The translations under genes and the position numbers were made by a program. Shown in pieces: positions 17,715 to 25,895 of a stretch of DNA of 64,000 nucleotides; within the stretch, counting starts at the first letter, position 1, and each line of letters opens with the position of its first letter. The stretch comes from Oscillospiraceae bacterium. GTDB lineage: Bacteria > Bacillota > Clostridia > Oscillospirales > Oscillospiraceae. The notes under the pieces are model-generated. The model was not told the DNA's origin and searched no databases. It saw only the letters and a list, made by a program, of their open reading frames with translations. The stretch spans positions 1-64,000 of the forward strand of contig SVLZ01000003.1 of assembly GCA_015067665.1 (NCBI GenBank), in the 5' to 3' direction.

Positions 17715-19978
17715 ATAATTACTTTTCATTGGCTAAGCCGATTTGGTCAAAGGGACATCTGAATGAGATGAATATAAGTTTGTATTTTTCTTTGGATTTC
17801 AAAAAAGAAGAGTGCAAAAAGATGGTAATTACCGCAAATAATTTCTATAGAATTTATTTGAACGGCAAGTTCATTGCATATGGTCCTGCAAGAGCAGCGC
17901 ACGGTTATCAACGGGTGGACTATTATGACCTTTCTGATTTGGAGGATGAAAATAGGCTGGTTGTTGAGGTAAGTGGATCAAACTGTGTTACTTTTTATGC
18001 ATTAAATACCACACCGTTTCTGCAAGCAGAGCTTTTAGACGAGGACGGTCAAGTTAGATATTATACGGGTAGAGATTTTAGTTGCTACCTAAATGCGTCG
18101 AGACTTCAAAAAGTTGTTAGATTTTCTTATCAGAGAGCCTTTTCAGAATCCTACCGCCTGAATCAGATGCGGTTTGACTTCCTGAAACGGAATAACGGCG
18201 CTTACCAGGAAATCGAAACGGTTTCCGTGGCAGAAAGCAAGCATTTGGACAGAGTCGTGCCGTATTGTAGCTTTCCGGAGGTTCGGTTTGATCTGTTTGA
18301 ATCGGGAACTGTCAGCATCAACGAAAGTAACAAGGTATACGAAGATAGATATATGTTCCTTGAGGGCTTGAAGGTTTTTCCGCAAGATCAGTGGGTTGTG
18401 GATCCCAATAGGGATGTGTCCCTTATGGATTTTTGCAGAGGATGCGAAACCAAGCGCGAACTCAGCAACTACGAATTTTCGACCTATGTCTATCAGGAGA
18501 GCTCTTCGGGTTTTATAACGCTGAATGTGGATGTGCTGGAAAAGGCGAGAGTGTATGTCATCTTTGATGAAATTAACACATCCAAGGAAAAGGATTGCTG
18601 TGAAATTAGCTTTTATAGAAACACGACCCATAACATCATTGACTATGATTTGGATCCCGGAAAGTATGCGTTAATTTCCTTTGAGCCATATACAGCAAAA
18701 TACATTCGTGTGATCGTGGCGACCGGCAAGGTTGTTGTGAAAAATGTAGGGATGGTTTTGTATGAAAATCCTGATAAGTTAAATTTTGAATATCGCTTTG
18801 CTAATAAAAAGATTTCGGACATTGTCCATTCTGCGGTAAATACCTTTGCGCAAAACGCAGTGGATTTGCTGAGCGACTGTCCCAGCAGAGAAAGAGCAGG
18901 CTGGTTGTGTGACTCCTACTTTACATCAAAGGCTGAACAATATATCACGGGAGAGAATAAGGTAGAAAGGGCATTTTTGGAAAATTATGTCCTTTGTAAA
19001 AAGGATGATATTCCCGCTGGAATGATTCCAATGTGCTATCCTGCGGACTTCTTTGACGGTAATTTTATCCCCAACTGGACGCTTTGGTATGTTTTGGAGC
19101 TTGCAGATTATTATTTGAGAACGGGAGATAACGATCTTGTCCAACAGAGTAAGCGCAATGTTTTGGGTATTATGGATTATTTCTCGAAGTTTGAAAATGA
19201 GGACGGCTTGTTGGAAGATTTAGAGGGATGGGTGTTCGTTGAGTGGTCAAAGGCGAATGATGCAGATCATATTTGTGGTGTAAATTATCCTTCCAATATG
19301 CTCTATTCCAAAGCGCTTAAAGTTGCTGGCGAGTTGTACGGAATGGGAGATTATATCGAAAAGTCCGAGGTAATTAAAAAAGTGATCCTGACGCAGGGAT
19401 TCAATGGCGAGTTCTTTGTGGATAACTCCGTTAGAAAAGATAAGAAATTGGTTTTGACCAACAACCTTACCGAAACGGCACAATATTATGCGTTCTATTT
19501 CAATATTGCTACAAAGGAAAGCCACCCGAAGCTGTTTGATACTTTGGTCAATCATTTTGGCCCATATCGGGATTACAAGACTATATATCCGGAAATTGAA
19601 AAAAGCAATGTGATGGTCGGTGATGTTTTCAGATTAAGTATCCTGAACGATAATGAAAAAAATCATATCGCATTAAAGGAGACTATTGCTTATTTCCATA
19701 ATATGACCGTGTTAACAGGCACATTATGGGAGCACGATTCTTTCCATGCTTCGCTCAATCACGGATTTACCAGCTTTATTATTAACTTAATTATTTCTTC
19801 CATATTTGGTATGAAACATATTGATAACACCAATAAAACGGTGGTGTTTGACAGTCATTATTTGGACGAGGATGCCTTTGTTAGTATACCGGTACTCGGT
19901 GGGAAATTGGAACTGTGCATCTCTAATAATGAGCGGAAAATATCCTTACCCGAGGGTTACAAAATGATTCTTAAGTAA
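17711..19978 (+). CDS. GH78-like alpha-L-rhamnosidase family protein, 755 aa
   Basis: No signal peptide, so the enzyme should act on imported oligosaccharides in the cytoplasm. An N-terminal beta-sandwich (FYRIYLNGKFIAYGPARA, typical of the galactose-binding-like domain of GH78) precedes an alpha/alpha-barrel with DCPSRERAGW (Asp389, Glu394) and TLWEHDS (Glu674). These correspond to the acidic motifs DCPxRDERxGW and WE of alpha-L-rhamnosidases. The first is one residue shorter than usual, so activity on rhamnose should be tested. Together with the GH127-like gene it suggests a pectin-side-chain or similar substrate. It is the last gene of the operon; no clear terminator follows. Confidence 0.75.
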   Translation: MNNYFSLAKPIWSKGHLNEMNISLYFSLDFKKEECKKMVITANNFYRIYLNGKFIAYGPARAAHGYQRVDYYDLSDLEDENRLVVEVSGSNCVTFYALNTTPFLQAELLDEDGQVRYYTGRDFSCYLNASRLQKVVRFSYQRAFSESYRLNQMRFDFLKRNNGAYQEIETVSVAESKHLDRVVPYCSFPEVRFDLFESGTVSINESNKVYEDRYMFLEGLKVFPQDQWVVDPNRDVSLMDFCRGCETKRELSNYEFSTYVYQESSSGFITLNVDVLEKARVYVIFDEINTSKEKDCCEISFYRNTTHNIIDYDLDPGKYALISFEPYTAKYIRVIVATGKVVVKNVGMVLYENPDKLNFEYRFANKKISDIVHSAVNTFAQNAVDLLSDCPSRERAGWLCDSYFTSKAEQYITGENKVERAFLENYVLCKKDDIPAGMIPMCYPADFFDGNFIPNWTLWYVLELADYYLRTGDNDLVQQSKRNVLGIMDYFSKFENEDGLLEDLEGWVFVEWSKANDADHICGVNYPSNMLYSKALKVAGELYGMGDYIEKSEVIKKVILTQGFNGEFFVDNSVRKDKKLVLTNNLTETAQYYAFYFNIATKESHPKLFDTLVNHFGPYRDYKTIYPEIEKSNVMVGDVFRLSILNDNEKNHIALKETIAYFHNMTVLTGTLWEHDSFHASLNHGFTSFIINLIISSIFGMKHIDNTNKTVVFDSHYLDEDAFVSIPVLGGKLELCISNNERKISLPEGYKMILK

Positions 19979-20114
19979 TAACCGGATTTAATTGCATGCT
20001 CGCACATAAAAACACCTTGACTAGTGAATTTGAGCAGGACTCTATAGATTTAGCGGTTCCGTCACTTAACTCGGTTTGCAGTACGGAGCGCATCTAATGA
20101 AGGAAATTAGCTGA

Positions 20115-20152
20115 CAAAAGATACGCCTTCACATCTATGGATGCGGGGGCGT
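20115..20152 (-). terminator. possible terminator downstream of the frameshifted small gene
   Basis: On the minus strand a hairpin (arms 20,123-20,127 and 20,148-20,152 with a second inner stem) is followed by ATCTTTTG. The remaining bases 19,979-20,114 show nothing recognisable. Confidence 0.4.
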
Positions 20153-20159
20153 GTTGCTA

Positions 20160-20625
20160 TCAGAAATGCTTTCCTTCTCCGGGACGATCTTCTCCTTCGC
20201 CTATGAGATCTTCAACCGGATGGTCAACGATCTCTGCAGGTTTCGCAGTTTCGAAGGGATTTGGTTGTCCGCTGGGTTGCGATTTATATTCCGATAGGCT
20301 CTGATTGCCCATGTCTACGCACTGAACTGTTTCTTCGGATTCTGCGACGTTCGAGTTTTCTGCTTCCTCAGTACACTCTTTCACTGGCGTTTTCTGCACC
20401 GCGGGCTCTGCTTTTGTTGCTACTTCGCTTTTGGTTGGAATCGGCTCGCCGGTAGCTTCTGCGATTTGCTCAACCTGTTCTGTGTGTTTCTGGAAATTCT
20501 TCTCTCTGCTCCATTGCCGCATTCGGCGGTGTTCCTTCGGTTACTCTCGATGATTGCCCTGTGCGCTGTTTTAGTGTGACGAATAACATAATTGTAATTG
20601 CGAGGAAGATGACTAATTTCTTCAT
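20160..20625 (-). pseudogene. frameshifted small secreted/membrane protein gene
   Basis: A minus-strand start at 20,625, with GGAAAGGAAC upstream, opens a signal-anchor sequence (MKKLVIFLAITIMLFVTL). After about 50 codons this frame runs out at 20,470. Another frame, open down to 20,160, continues with a Glu/Pro/Thr-rich tail ending EDRPGEGKHF. Joined near 20,510-20,530, the two frames would give one protein of about 150 residues with an N-terminal anchor and an acidic, glycine-containing end. The architecture recalls small proteins of the DUF6550 type found in conjugative elements (weak resemblance). It is either a real pseudogene or a sequencing or assembly indel. Confidence 0.5.
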
Positions 20626-20754
20626 ATCTATGTTCCTTTCCAAGCCTGCCTTTCGCAGCACACCACAAGAATAAACAGAAATTTCAATTAGTCCAGAGAG
20701 AATCGGCACAAAAATGAAATAAATTGCGTATATTTGTTCTATTCGTTTTATTAG

Positions 20755-20802
20755 TCACCATCGGGCGGTATCGAGAGATGCCGTCTGGCGGTGATGTTTT
20801 TT
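20755..20802 (+). terminator. strong hairpin with T-run, orphan terminator
   Basis: Outer arms 20,755-20,759/20,790-20,794 and inner arms 20,764-20,772/20,777-20,785 form a hairpin followed by TTTTTT. No intact plus-strand gene lies just upstream, so it may be a leftover of a lost gene or the end of the long sugar operon. Confidence 0.55.
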
Positions 20803-20817
20803 GAGGGAAGAAAAGAC

Positions 20818-20845
20818 TTGTAATTTATAAAATGTATGGTACAAT
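20818..20845 (+). promoter_or_regulatory. possible promoter before fucU-like gene
   Basis: TTGTAA (20,818-20,823), a 16-nt spacer and TACAAT (20,840-20,845) lie about 70 bases before the damaged fucose mutarotase reading frame. Confidence 0.45.
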
Positions 20846-20918
20846 CACGAAACCCTGGAGAGGGACGAGCCGTCTTCTCTTGAAGAAGAGAAAATTGCCT
20901 GACCCATATTTTTGACCC

Positions 20919-21338
20919 ATGTTGGATTTGGGCGGGAAGGTTCTGTGCGAAATGGGTCATAGTGACCGTATTTGCATTGGAGATGGCAACTTTCCCGGTG
21001 CTGCTATGGCAAAAGCCAAAGGCGCGATCTTCCTCCGGGCTGACGGCCACGGCGTCCCCGAACTGCTGGATGCTATTTTGCAAGTCATCCCCACCGATAC
21101 ATATGTAGAAAAACCGGTCATCCTGATGGAAAAGATGGAATGCGACAAGGATATCGATATCCCCATATGGGAAGCCTACAAGGAGATCGTTGCCAAGTAC
21201 GACGACCGTGGCGCAGATGCCGTAGGCAACATCGACCGCTTCCAATTCTACGACGAAGCTAAGGATTGCTACTGCGTTATCCAGACCGGTGAAACCGCCA
21301 TTTATGCCAATGTCATCGTCCAAAAGGGTGTTATATAG
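20919..21338 (+). CDS. fucU: RbsD/FucU family sugar mutarotase, 5' end damaged, 139 aa
   Basis: Clear L-fucose mutarotase family: LCEMGHSDRICIGDGNFP near the N-terminus, then FLRADGHGVPELLDAI, and an RFQFYDEAKDCYCVIQTGE-type C-terminus. FucU interconverts alpha and beta anomers of fucose or related sugars. The first 10-15 residues expected in the family are abnormal. The ATG at 20,919 has no ribosome site, an in-frame stop lies just before it (20,913), and a family-like Leu-Thr-His-Ile stretch sits upstream in another frame (20,898-20,915), as if one or two bases were gained or lost near 20,916. It is probably a recent pseudogene or carries a sequencing error. Confidence 0.75.
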   Translation: MLDLGGKVLCEMGHSDRICIGDGNFPGAAMAKAKGAIFLRADGHGVPELLDAILQVIPTDTYVEKPVILMEKMECDKDIDIPIWEAYKEIVAKYDDRGADAVGNIDRFQFYDEAKDCYCVIQTGETAIYANVIVQKGVI

Positions 21339-21401
21339 GTTTTTCTTTGCTTTTGCATCGCGCTAAGAAACAAAGGTCCCATTCTAATAATGCGAATAGT
21401 T

Positions 21402-21435
21402 AAGCCGTGAACGACGTGTTGGTCGTTCACGGCTT
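21402..21435. terminator. hairpin between convergent fucU and transketolase genes
   Basis: Perfect 14-bp arms at 21,402-21,415 and 21,422-21,435 flank a 6-base loop. It lies between genes that converge and could act on both strands. The T-content after the stem is poor on either side. Confidence 0.5.
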
Positions 21436-21444
21436 CTTATAGTG

Positions 21445-21528
21445 TTACAGCATCGGGATCGCCATTGCGATCAGACCCAGCAGCAGAACAGCTGCCATAA
21501 TCAGTGCAAGAATCTGCTTGAAATTCAT
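21445..21528 (-). CDS. 27-residue hydrophobic peptide downstream of transketolase
   Basis: A short open frame with ATG at 21,528 and stop at 21,445-21,447. AAGGAG sits at a good distance upstream. The product starts MNFKQILALIMAAV and is one continuous hydrophobic helix, predicted to lie in the membrane. It begins 12 bases after the transketolase C-subunit stop and ends just before the hairpin, so it would be the last gene of that operon. No family is recognised. Good start signals and helix length favour a real small membrane protein, but no conservation test was possible. Confidence 0.5.
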   Translation of the reverse strand: MNFKQILALIMAAVLLLGLIAMAIPML

Positions 21529-21540
21529 TTTTGTTTCTCC

Positions 21541-22482
21541 TTACTTGCCACACAGCTCTTTGGCTACGGCAACAATATTTTCACAGGACAGGCCAAACTG
21601 CTTCAAAAGATCCACAGCAGGACCGGAGTGACCGAACTCGTCATTGACACCGATTCGGCGCACCAAGGTGGGGCACTTCTCAGCCAGCAGAGAGCAAACA
21701 GCTTCGCCCAAACCGCCGATGATAGAGTGCTCTTCGCAAGTGATGATCTTGCCACATTCCTGAGCGGCCTTCAAAACCAGCGCCTCGTCCAAAGGCTTAA
21801 TGGTAGCCATATTGATCACGCGGGCGTGGATACCCTGCTTCTCCAGCTCTTCACCGGCAAGAATTGCTTCATAAGTCAGCAGACCGTTAGCGATGATGGC
21901 AACATCGTTGCCTTCCTTCAGCACTTCGCCCTTGCCGATCTCGAACTTGTAGTCCTCGCTATGGAATACCGGCACAGCCAGTCTGCCGAAACGCAGATAT
22001 ACGGGGCCGTTCATCAGGTAAGCGGCCTTAACGGCAGCCTTTGCCTCGACGTCATCAGCGGGGCAGATGACGGTCATACCGGGAATAGAGCGCATCAGCG
22101 CAAAATCCTCGCAGCACTGGTGAGAAGCACCGTCCTCACCGACGGAAATACCGCCATGGGTTGCGCCGATCTTTACATTCAGGTGGGGGTAGCCGATGGA
22201 GTTACGGACCTGCTCGAAGGCGCGTCCTGCAGCAAACATCGCAAAGCTGGATGCAAAAGGCACCAAACCGGCGGTAGACATACCGGCTGCCATACAGATC
22301 ATATTCGCTTCTGCGATACCGCAGTCAAAGAAACGGTCAGGGAAAGCTTTCTTAAAAGTGCCGGTCTTGGTTGCGCCTGCGAGGTCAGCATCCAAAACGA
22401 CTAAGTTTTCGTGCTCAGCGCCCAGCTCTTTGAGCGCATTGCCGTAGCTGTCGCGGGTAGCAACTTTTTTCATATCAGCCAT
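21541..22482 (-). CDS. transketolase, C-terminal subunit (pyrimidine-binding and C-domains), 313 aa
   Basis: Second half of a split transketolase. It contains the pyrimidine-binding domain with the cofactor-activating glutamate region (RFFDCGIAEANMICMAAGM) and the swivel C-terminal domain (ANGLLTYEAILAGEEL). It pairs with the N-terminal subunit encoded two bases upstream to form the thiamine-diphosphate enzyme that moves two-carbon ketol units in the non-oxidative pentose phosphate pathway. The length of about 313 fits the split form common in Firmicutes and archaea. It supplies ribose-5-phosphate and handles pentoses, which fits arabinose use by the upstream locus. Confidence 0.95.
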   Translation of the reverse strand: MADMKKVATRDSYGNALKELGAEHENLVVLDADLAGATKTGTFKKAFPDRFFDCGIAEANMICMAAGMSTAGLVPFASSFAMFAAGRAFEQVRNSIGYPHLNVKIGATHGGISVGEDGASHQCCEDFALMRSIPGMTVICPADDVEAKAAVKAAYLMNGPVYLRFGRLAVPVFHSEDYKFEIGKGEVLKEGNDVAIIANGLLTYEAILAGEELEKQGIHARVINMATIKPLDEALVLKAAQECGKIITCEEHSIIGGLGEAVCSLLAEKCPTLVRRIGVNDEFGHSGPAVDLLKQFGLSCENIVAVAKELCGK

Positions 22483-22484
22483 AA

Positions 22485-23327
22485 TTATGCCTCCAATTCT
22501 GCCAGCTTGGCATTGAGTTCAGCCATTGCCTGCTCGTATTCCGCATCGTTCGGTGCCTTGCCGTGCCAGCCGGCATCGTTTTCCATAAAGGAAACGTCCT
22601 TGCCCTTAATAGAGGTGATCACGATGGCGGTGGGCATGCCTTTGGTTGCCTTTGCGGTGTTGAATGCATCCTCGATGGCATCAAAGTCGTGACCGTCGAT
22701 TGCCAAAGTGTGAAAGCCGAAGGCCTCCAGCTTGCCAACGATGGGGTAGGGACTCATAACGTCCTTAATGTTGCCGTCGATCTGCAGACCGTTGTTGTCC
22801 ACAACGATGCAGAGGTTATCTAATTTATAGTGGGCAGCAGCCATACATGCCTCCCAAACCTGACCTTCCTGAATCTCGCCGTCACCCAGCAGAGAATAGA
22901 CGCGGTTGCTCTTGCCGGTCTGCTTGGCGGCCAGCGCCATACCGACGGCAACAGAGATGCCCTGACCCAGAGAACCGGTGGACATATCTACGCCGGGGAC
23001 CATATTCATATTGGGGTGGCCCTGCAGATAGCTGTCGATCTTGCGGAGTGTCTTCAGATCCTCCACGGGGAAATAGCCGCGATGCGCCAAAGTGGCGTAG
23101 AGGCCGGGGGCGGTGTGGCCCTTGCTCAGAACGAAGCGGTCCCGATCCTCCCACTTGGGATTCTTGGGATCGATGTGCATTTCCTTAAAATACAGATAAG
23201 TAAAGATCTCTGTTGCGGACAGAGAGCCGCCGGGGTGGCCTGCCTTAGCGGAATGGGTGGATTCGATGATGCCCATACGCACCTTGCAGGCTGTGATCTG
23301 CAATTGCTTCTTTTCGCTGGAAGTCAT
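22485..23327 (-). CDS. transketolase, N-terminal subunit (ThDP-binding), 280 aa
   Basis: First half of the split transketolase. The thiamine-diphosphate/Mg motif GDGEIQEGQVWEA runs to the terminal VVDNN, and the N-terminal HSAKAGHPGGSLS segment with its phosphate-contacting histidine is present. AAAGGAGGAG precedes the ATG at 23,327. The product is cytoplasmic and works only together with the C-terminal subunit. Confidence 0.95.
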   Translation of the reverse strand: MTSSEKKQLQITACKVRMGIIESTHSAKAGHPGGSLSATEIFTYLYFKEMHIDPKNPKWEDRDRFVLSKGHTAPGLYATLAHRGYFPVEDLKTLRKIDSYLQGHPNMNMVPGVDMSTGSLGQGISVAVGMALAAKQTGKSNRVYSLLGDGEIQEGQVWEACMAAAHYKLDNLCIVVDNNGLQIDGNIKDVMSPYPIVGKLEAFGFHTLAIDGHDFDAIEDAFNTAKATKGMPTAIVITSIKGKDVSFMENDAGWHGKAPNDAEYEQAMAELNAKLAELEA

Positions 23328-23428
23328 AATGCTCCTCCTTTATTGTTTTGCCATACTTGGCATTTGTTCTCATAGAACGTCACTGTATATTCTACCATCG
23401 ATTTTATTTCCTTGCAATACCTTTTCAC

Positions 23429-23468
23429 TAAAAAAAGCCAAATCCCACCTGAAAACGTCAGGTGGGAT
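23429..23468 (-). terminator. terminator of the BlaI/M56 operon
   Basis: An 11-bp perfect stem (23,442-23,452 with 23,458-23,468) is followed on the minus strand by TTGGCTTTTTTTAG. It stands right after the 90-residue membrane protein gene. Confidence 0.85.
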
Positions 23469-23474
23469 AGGATT

Positions 23475-23747
23475 TTATTCTTTTTTTGTGTGGATAAGGC
23501 GGTAAATACCAATGCCGATCTGTACCGCAGATAGCACCACCGCGAAGAAGATTGGAATCCAGCCAAGGGTGTTGCCGTTATCTGTCAGCAGTACAATGCC
23601 CCACAGAAACAGCGCAATTACACCAATAAAGTTCAAAACAGCAACGAGGGCGATCGCGCCCTTCTTCTTCGTCCATTTGCTCTCAGGGACGATCAGCATC
23701 ATCAGCTCCCCGTAAATCTCCAAAAATATCTCAAAAATAATGTCCAT
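23475..23747 (-). CDS. small two-helix membrane protein, 90 aa
   Basis: Not assigned to a family. Two transmembrane segments (about 31-52 and 64-82) are separated by a short loop with a basic C-terminus (HTKKE). The ATG at 23,747 follows the stop of the M56 peptidase gene directly, so it is the third cistron of that operon and translationally coupled. A hairpin terminator closes the unit. It may be part of the same stress-sensing system, but nothing in the sequence states its role. Confidence 0.7.
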   Translation of the reverse strand: MDIIFEIFLEIYGELMMLIVPESKWTKKKGAIALVAVLNFIGVIALFLWGIVLLTDNGNTLGWIPIFFAVVLSAVQIGIGIYRLIHTKKE

Positions 23748-25394
23748 TTACCGTATATCCTCAATAGAAACACCGTTCTCTGTCAGATAAATCTTTTCGT
23801 CTATAACAGAGATATTCAGCAAATGGGTCACACCCTGCCGCGTGGTGCCCTCTACTCGCGTAATGCCATCGTCATCCGTTTGGAAGCGAGGATCATATAG
23901 CTGTGAATAAAAGAGGGTTTGGTACTTGACCGTTGTTTTTCCCTGCTCTGTTACCACAAAGTCGATGGTGAAAACATCTGCTGCAGGTCCCATACGCAGT
24001 GTGCAGCTTTCCTCTGTGCCGTCGCCGTCAATATCAAAGAGCGCTGTGTGGTAAACTACTTCATAGCCGTCAAAGAGCATACGGCGAACGTTTTCAATAT
24101 ATTCCTGTCTATGCCGTTCATTATCCTGCCCGTTCAACTCCCAAAAATAGGTAGGGATATAGCTTGAATGCATAGGCTGCCAAGGAATAATATATACATC
24201 CTCCTCCCCAATATCGTAGGTACTGAGAACCGTACGCATTTCGTAGCCGTAGCAACCACCTCTTTTAAGAAGTTCCAGCGAATCAAGCGGTTCCTCTGTG
24301 TGAGGCGTTACGAGGAAGGAATAGTTTCCCGGTGCAAATTGAGATACATAAACATCCAATCCGTTTGTGGCATCCAGTCCGAAAAACTGGGGATATTTTT
24401 CCATCATCCTGATTTGGGCATCGGCAAGCTTTGTTGGATCGTTCTCTCCGTACACTTCCGTTTTGGGATCGGTCAAAGAACACGCAGCAAAGAAAACACA
24501 CAACGCCACCGCTGCAACCGTCACCCAAAGGGCAGGTTTCTTATACTTTAACACGGTTTTCACCCTTTCTTTTACACCAACCTCGCCAAAGGCAAGGGGG
24601 CAGGCCGCAATGCTGCGGCGGTTTGCACTACAAGTGAGCAATGCTTGGGAATAGTCTGCTTTTCCCTCTGTATCCAGCTGTTTAATGACCTTTTCGTCGC
24701 AGGCAAGCTCAATATCACGGCAAAGGAGAATATATCCCAGCCACATAAGGGGATTAAACCAATGGAGCGTAAGCAGCAGGAAACCAAGGGGCTTCCACAG
24801 ATGATCCTTGCGGCTAATGTGGGCTTCTTCGTGGGCAACTACGTGGGACAGATCCTCTGCGCTTATTGAAAACGGCAAATAGATCTTCGGTTTTACAACA
24901 CCCAATACAAAGGGCGATACTACATTTTCGCTTTGGTAGATATTACCCCGCAGCAAAACTGCCGTTCCGATCTTTTTTTGCAGCCGCAAATAGCTAATGC
25001 ATATATAGCCCAAAAGAATCAGAATTCCGGCAATCCAGGCTGCCGCCAAGATGGGGATCCACACCTGCAAAGGATTCGCACTTGCACCGGGTGCAGGAGA
25101 GAAGTTTTTTTCGATAATCGGATTTATCGCGCTGTTGATCGCAGAGATTCCTGAATGGATCGCAGGCACTTCGTCGGTCATTATACTGGGACTTACGGTT
25201 TCTGCACTGGGTATCATACTTAGTACGCTCTCGATGGAGAACGGACAAAGCAAACGAATTGCCACGATACCCCAAAGAGCAACCGTAATCCATTTCGGCG
25301 CTTTCTTAAGAAGCAACCGAAAAAGCACTATGGCAACCACGATCCAGCCGGCAGATATGCTCATATTAACGGTTTTCAGAAAAAGGTCTGCCAT
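23748..25394 (-). CDS. BlaR1/MecR1-type M56 membrane metallopeptidase with unusual sensor domain, 548 aa
   Basis: Four predicted membrane helices in the first 310 residues surround the M56 protease domain with HEEAH (His188, Glu189, His192) and the preceding PFVLGVVKPKIYLP motif. In BlaR1/MecR1 systems this protease inactivates the partner repressor when the outer domain senses a signal. Here the outer domain (about 320-548) does not resemble the penicillin-binding sensor and contains FDIDGDGTEE, a calcium-loop-like motif, so the signal is probably not a beta-lactam. The start at 25,394 overlaps the last base of the repressor gene. Confidence 0.88.
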   Translation of the reverse strand: MADLFLKTVNMSISAGWIVVAIVLFRLLLKKAPKWITVALWGIVAIRLLCPFSIESVLSMIPSAETVSPSIMTDEVPAIHSGISAINSAINPIIEKNFSPAPGASANPLQVWIPILAAAWIAGILILLGYICISYLRLQKKIGTAVLLRGNIYQSENVVSPFVLGVVKPKIYLPFSISAEDLSHVVAHEEAHISRKDHLWKPLGFLLLTLHWFNPLMWLGYILLCRDIELACDEKVIKQLDTEGKADYSQALLTCSANRRSIAACPLAFGEVGVKERVKTVLKYKKPALWVTVAAVALCVFFAACSLTDPKTEVYGENDPTKLADAQIRMMEKYPQFFGLDATNGLDVYVSQFAPGNYSFLVTPHTEEPLDSLELLKRGGCYGYEMRTVLSTYDIGEEDVYIIPWQPMHSSYIPTYFWELNGQDNERHRQEYIENVRRMLFDGYEVVYHTALFDIDGDGTEESCTLRMGPAADVFTIDFVVTEQGKTTVKYQTLFYSQLYDPRFQTDDDGITRVEGTTRQGVTHLLNISVIDEKIYLTENGVSIEDIR

Positions 25395-25762
25395 TACGCT
25401 TCCCCCTTTCGGTAACGGTCGATCAGCCGCTGGATCTCGTCAATCTCCTTGTCCGACATTTTTTGATGTTTTGTAAATGCGGCAACGAAGGCGGGCAGTG
25501 ACCCGTCGAAGGTCTTCTTCACCATTTCGTCGATCTCTGCTGCCTGCACCGCATCCTTGCTCACAAGGGAAGATACCACCGTATTTTCGTTCTTCAGCGC
25601 GCCACGTTCGGACAGGCGCTTGATAACTGTGTAGGTGGTCGTAGGCTTCCAGCCCAGCTGCTCCTGGCAGAGCTTCACCAGCTCGCTGCTTTTGATCGGC
25701 TCGTGCTCCCACAAAATGCAGCAAAACCGGTATTCGCTTTCAAATATTTTCGGTGTTTCCAT
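25394..25762 (-). CDS. BlaI/MecI-family transcriptional repressor, 122 aa
   Basis: Winged-helix DNA-binding domain with the conserved WKPTTTYTVIKRLSERG recognition region (about 38-54) and a C-terminal dimerisation helix bundle ending DRYRKGEA. It is of typical family length. It is the first gene of a three-gene unit with the M56 peptidase and sits behind a dyad-symmetric operator, so it should repress its own operon until cleaved by the peptidase. Confidence 0.93.
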   Translation of the reverse strand: METPKIFESEYRFCCILWEHEPIKSSELVKLCQEQLGWKPTTTYTVIKRLSERGALKNENTVVSSLVSKDAVQAAEIDEMVKKTFDGSLPAFVAAFTKHQKMSDKEIDEIQRLIDRYRKGEA

Positions 25763-25773
25763 ATCATGCCCTC

Positions 25774-25825
25774 CTCTAATCTGTTAGAGTAATTATAGTC
25801 TAACACATTAGAGTTCACTTGTCAA
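25774..25825 (-). promoter_or_regulatory. promoter and twin dyad operator of the BlaI/M56 operon
   Basis: Two copies of a CTCTAA...TTAGAG dyad lie at 25,774-25,789 and about 25,799-25,813. On the minus strand TTGACA (complement of 25,820-25,825) and TATAAT (complement of 25,792-25,797) are 22 bases apart. That is long, and a TAGACT box at 17 bases is an alternative -10. The dyads cover and follow the -10, as expected for BlaI-type repression. Confidence 0.75.
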
Positions 25826-25826
25826 G

Positions 25827-25865
25827 AACAAAAAACAGACCGCAATCGGCGGTCTGTTTTTTGTT
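25827..25865 (-). terminator. terminator of the vanZ-like gene
   Basis: A long stem, with CAGACCGC pairing with GCGGTCTG and flanking A and T runs extending it to about 17 bp, is followed by T-rich sequence. It lies between the vanZ-like stop and the BlaI promoter and can work in both directions. Confidence 0.85.
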
Positions 25866-25895
25866 AAAGGGGGTACAATGCCTCCCGGTGGGAGG

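Noticed and set aside
23748-25762. BlaI/BlaR1-type pair as proof of a beta-lactamase locus
   Set aside because: No beta-lactamase or penicillin-binding protein gene is adjacent, and the sensor domain does not look penicillin-binding.
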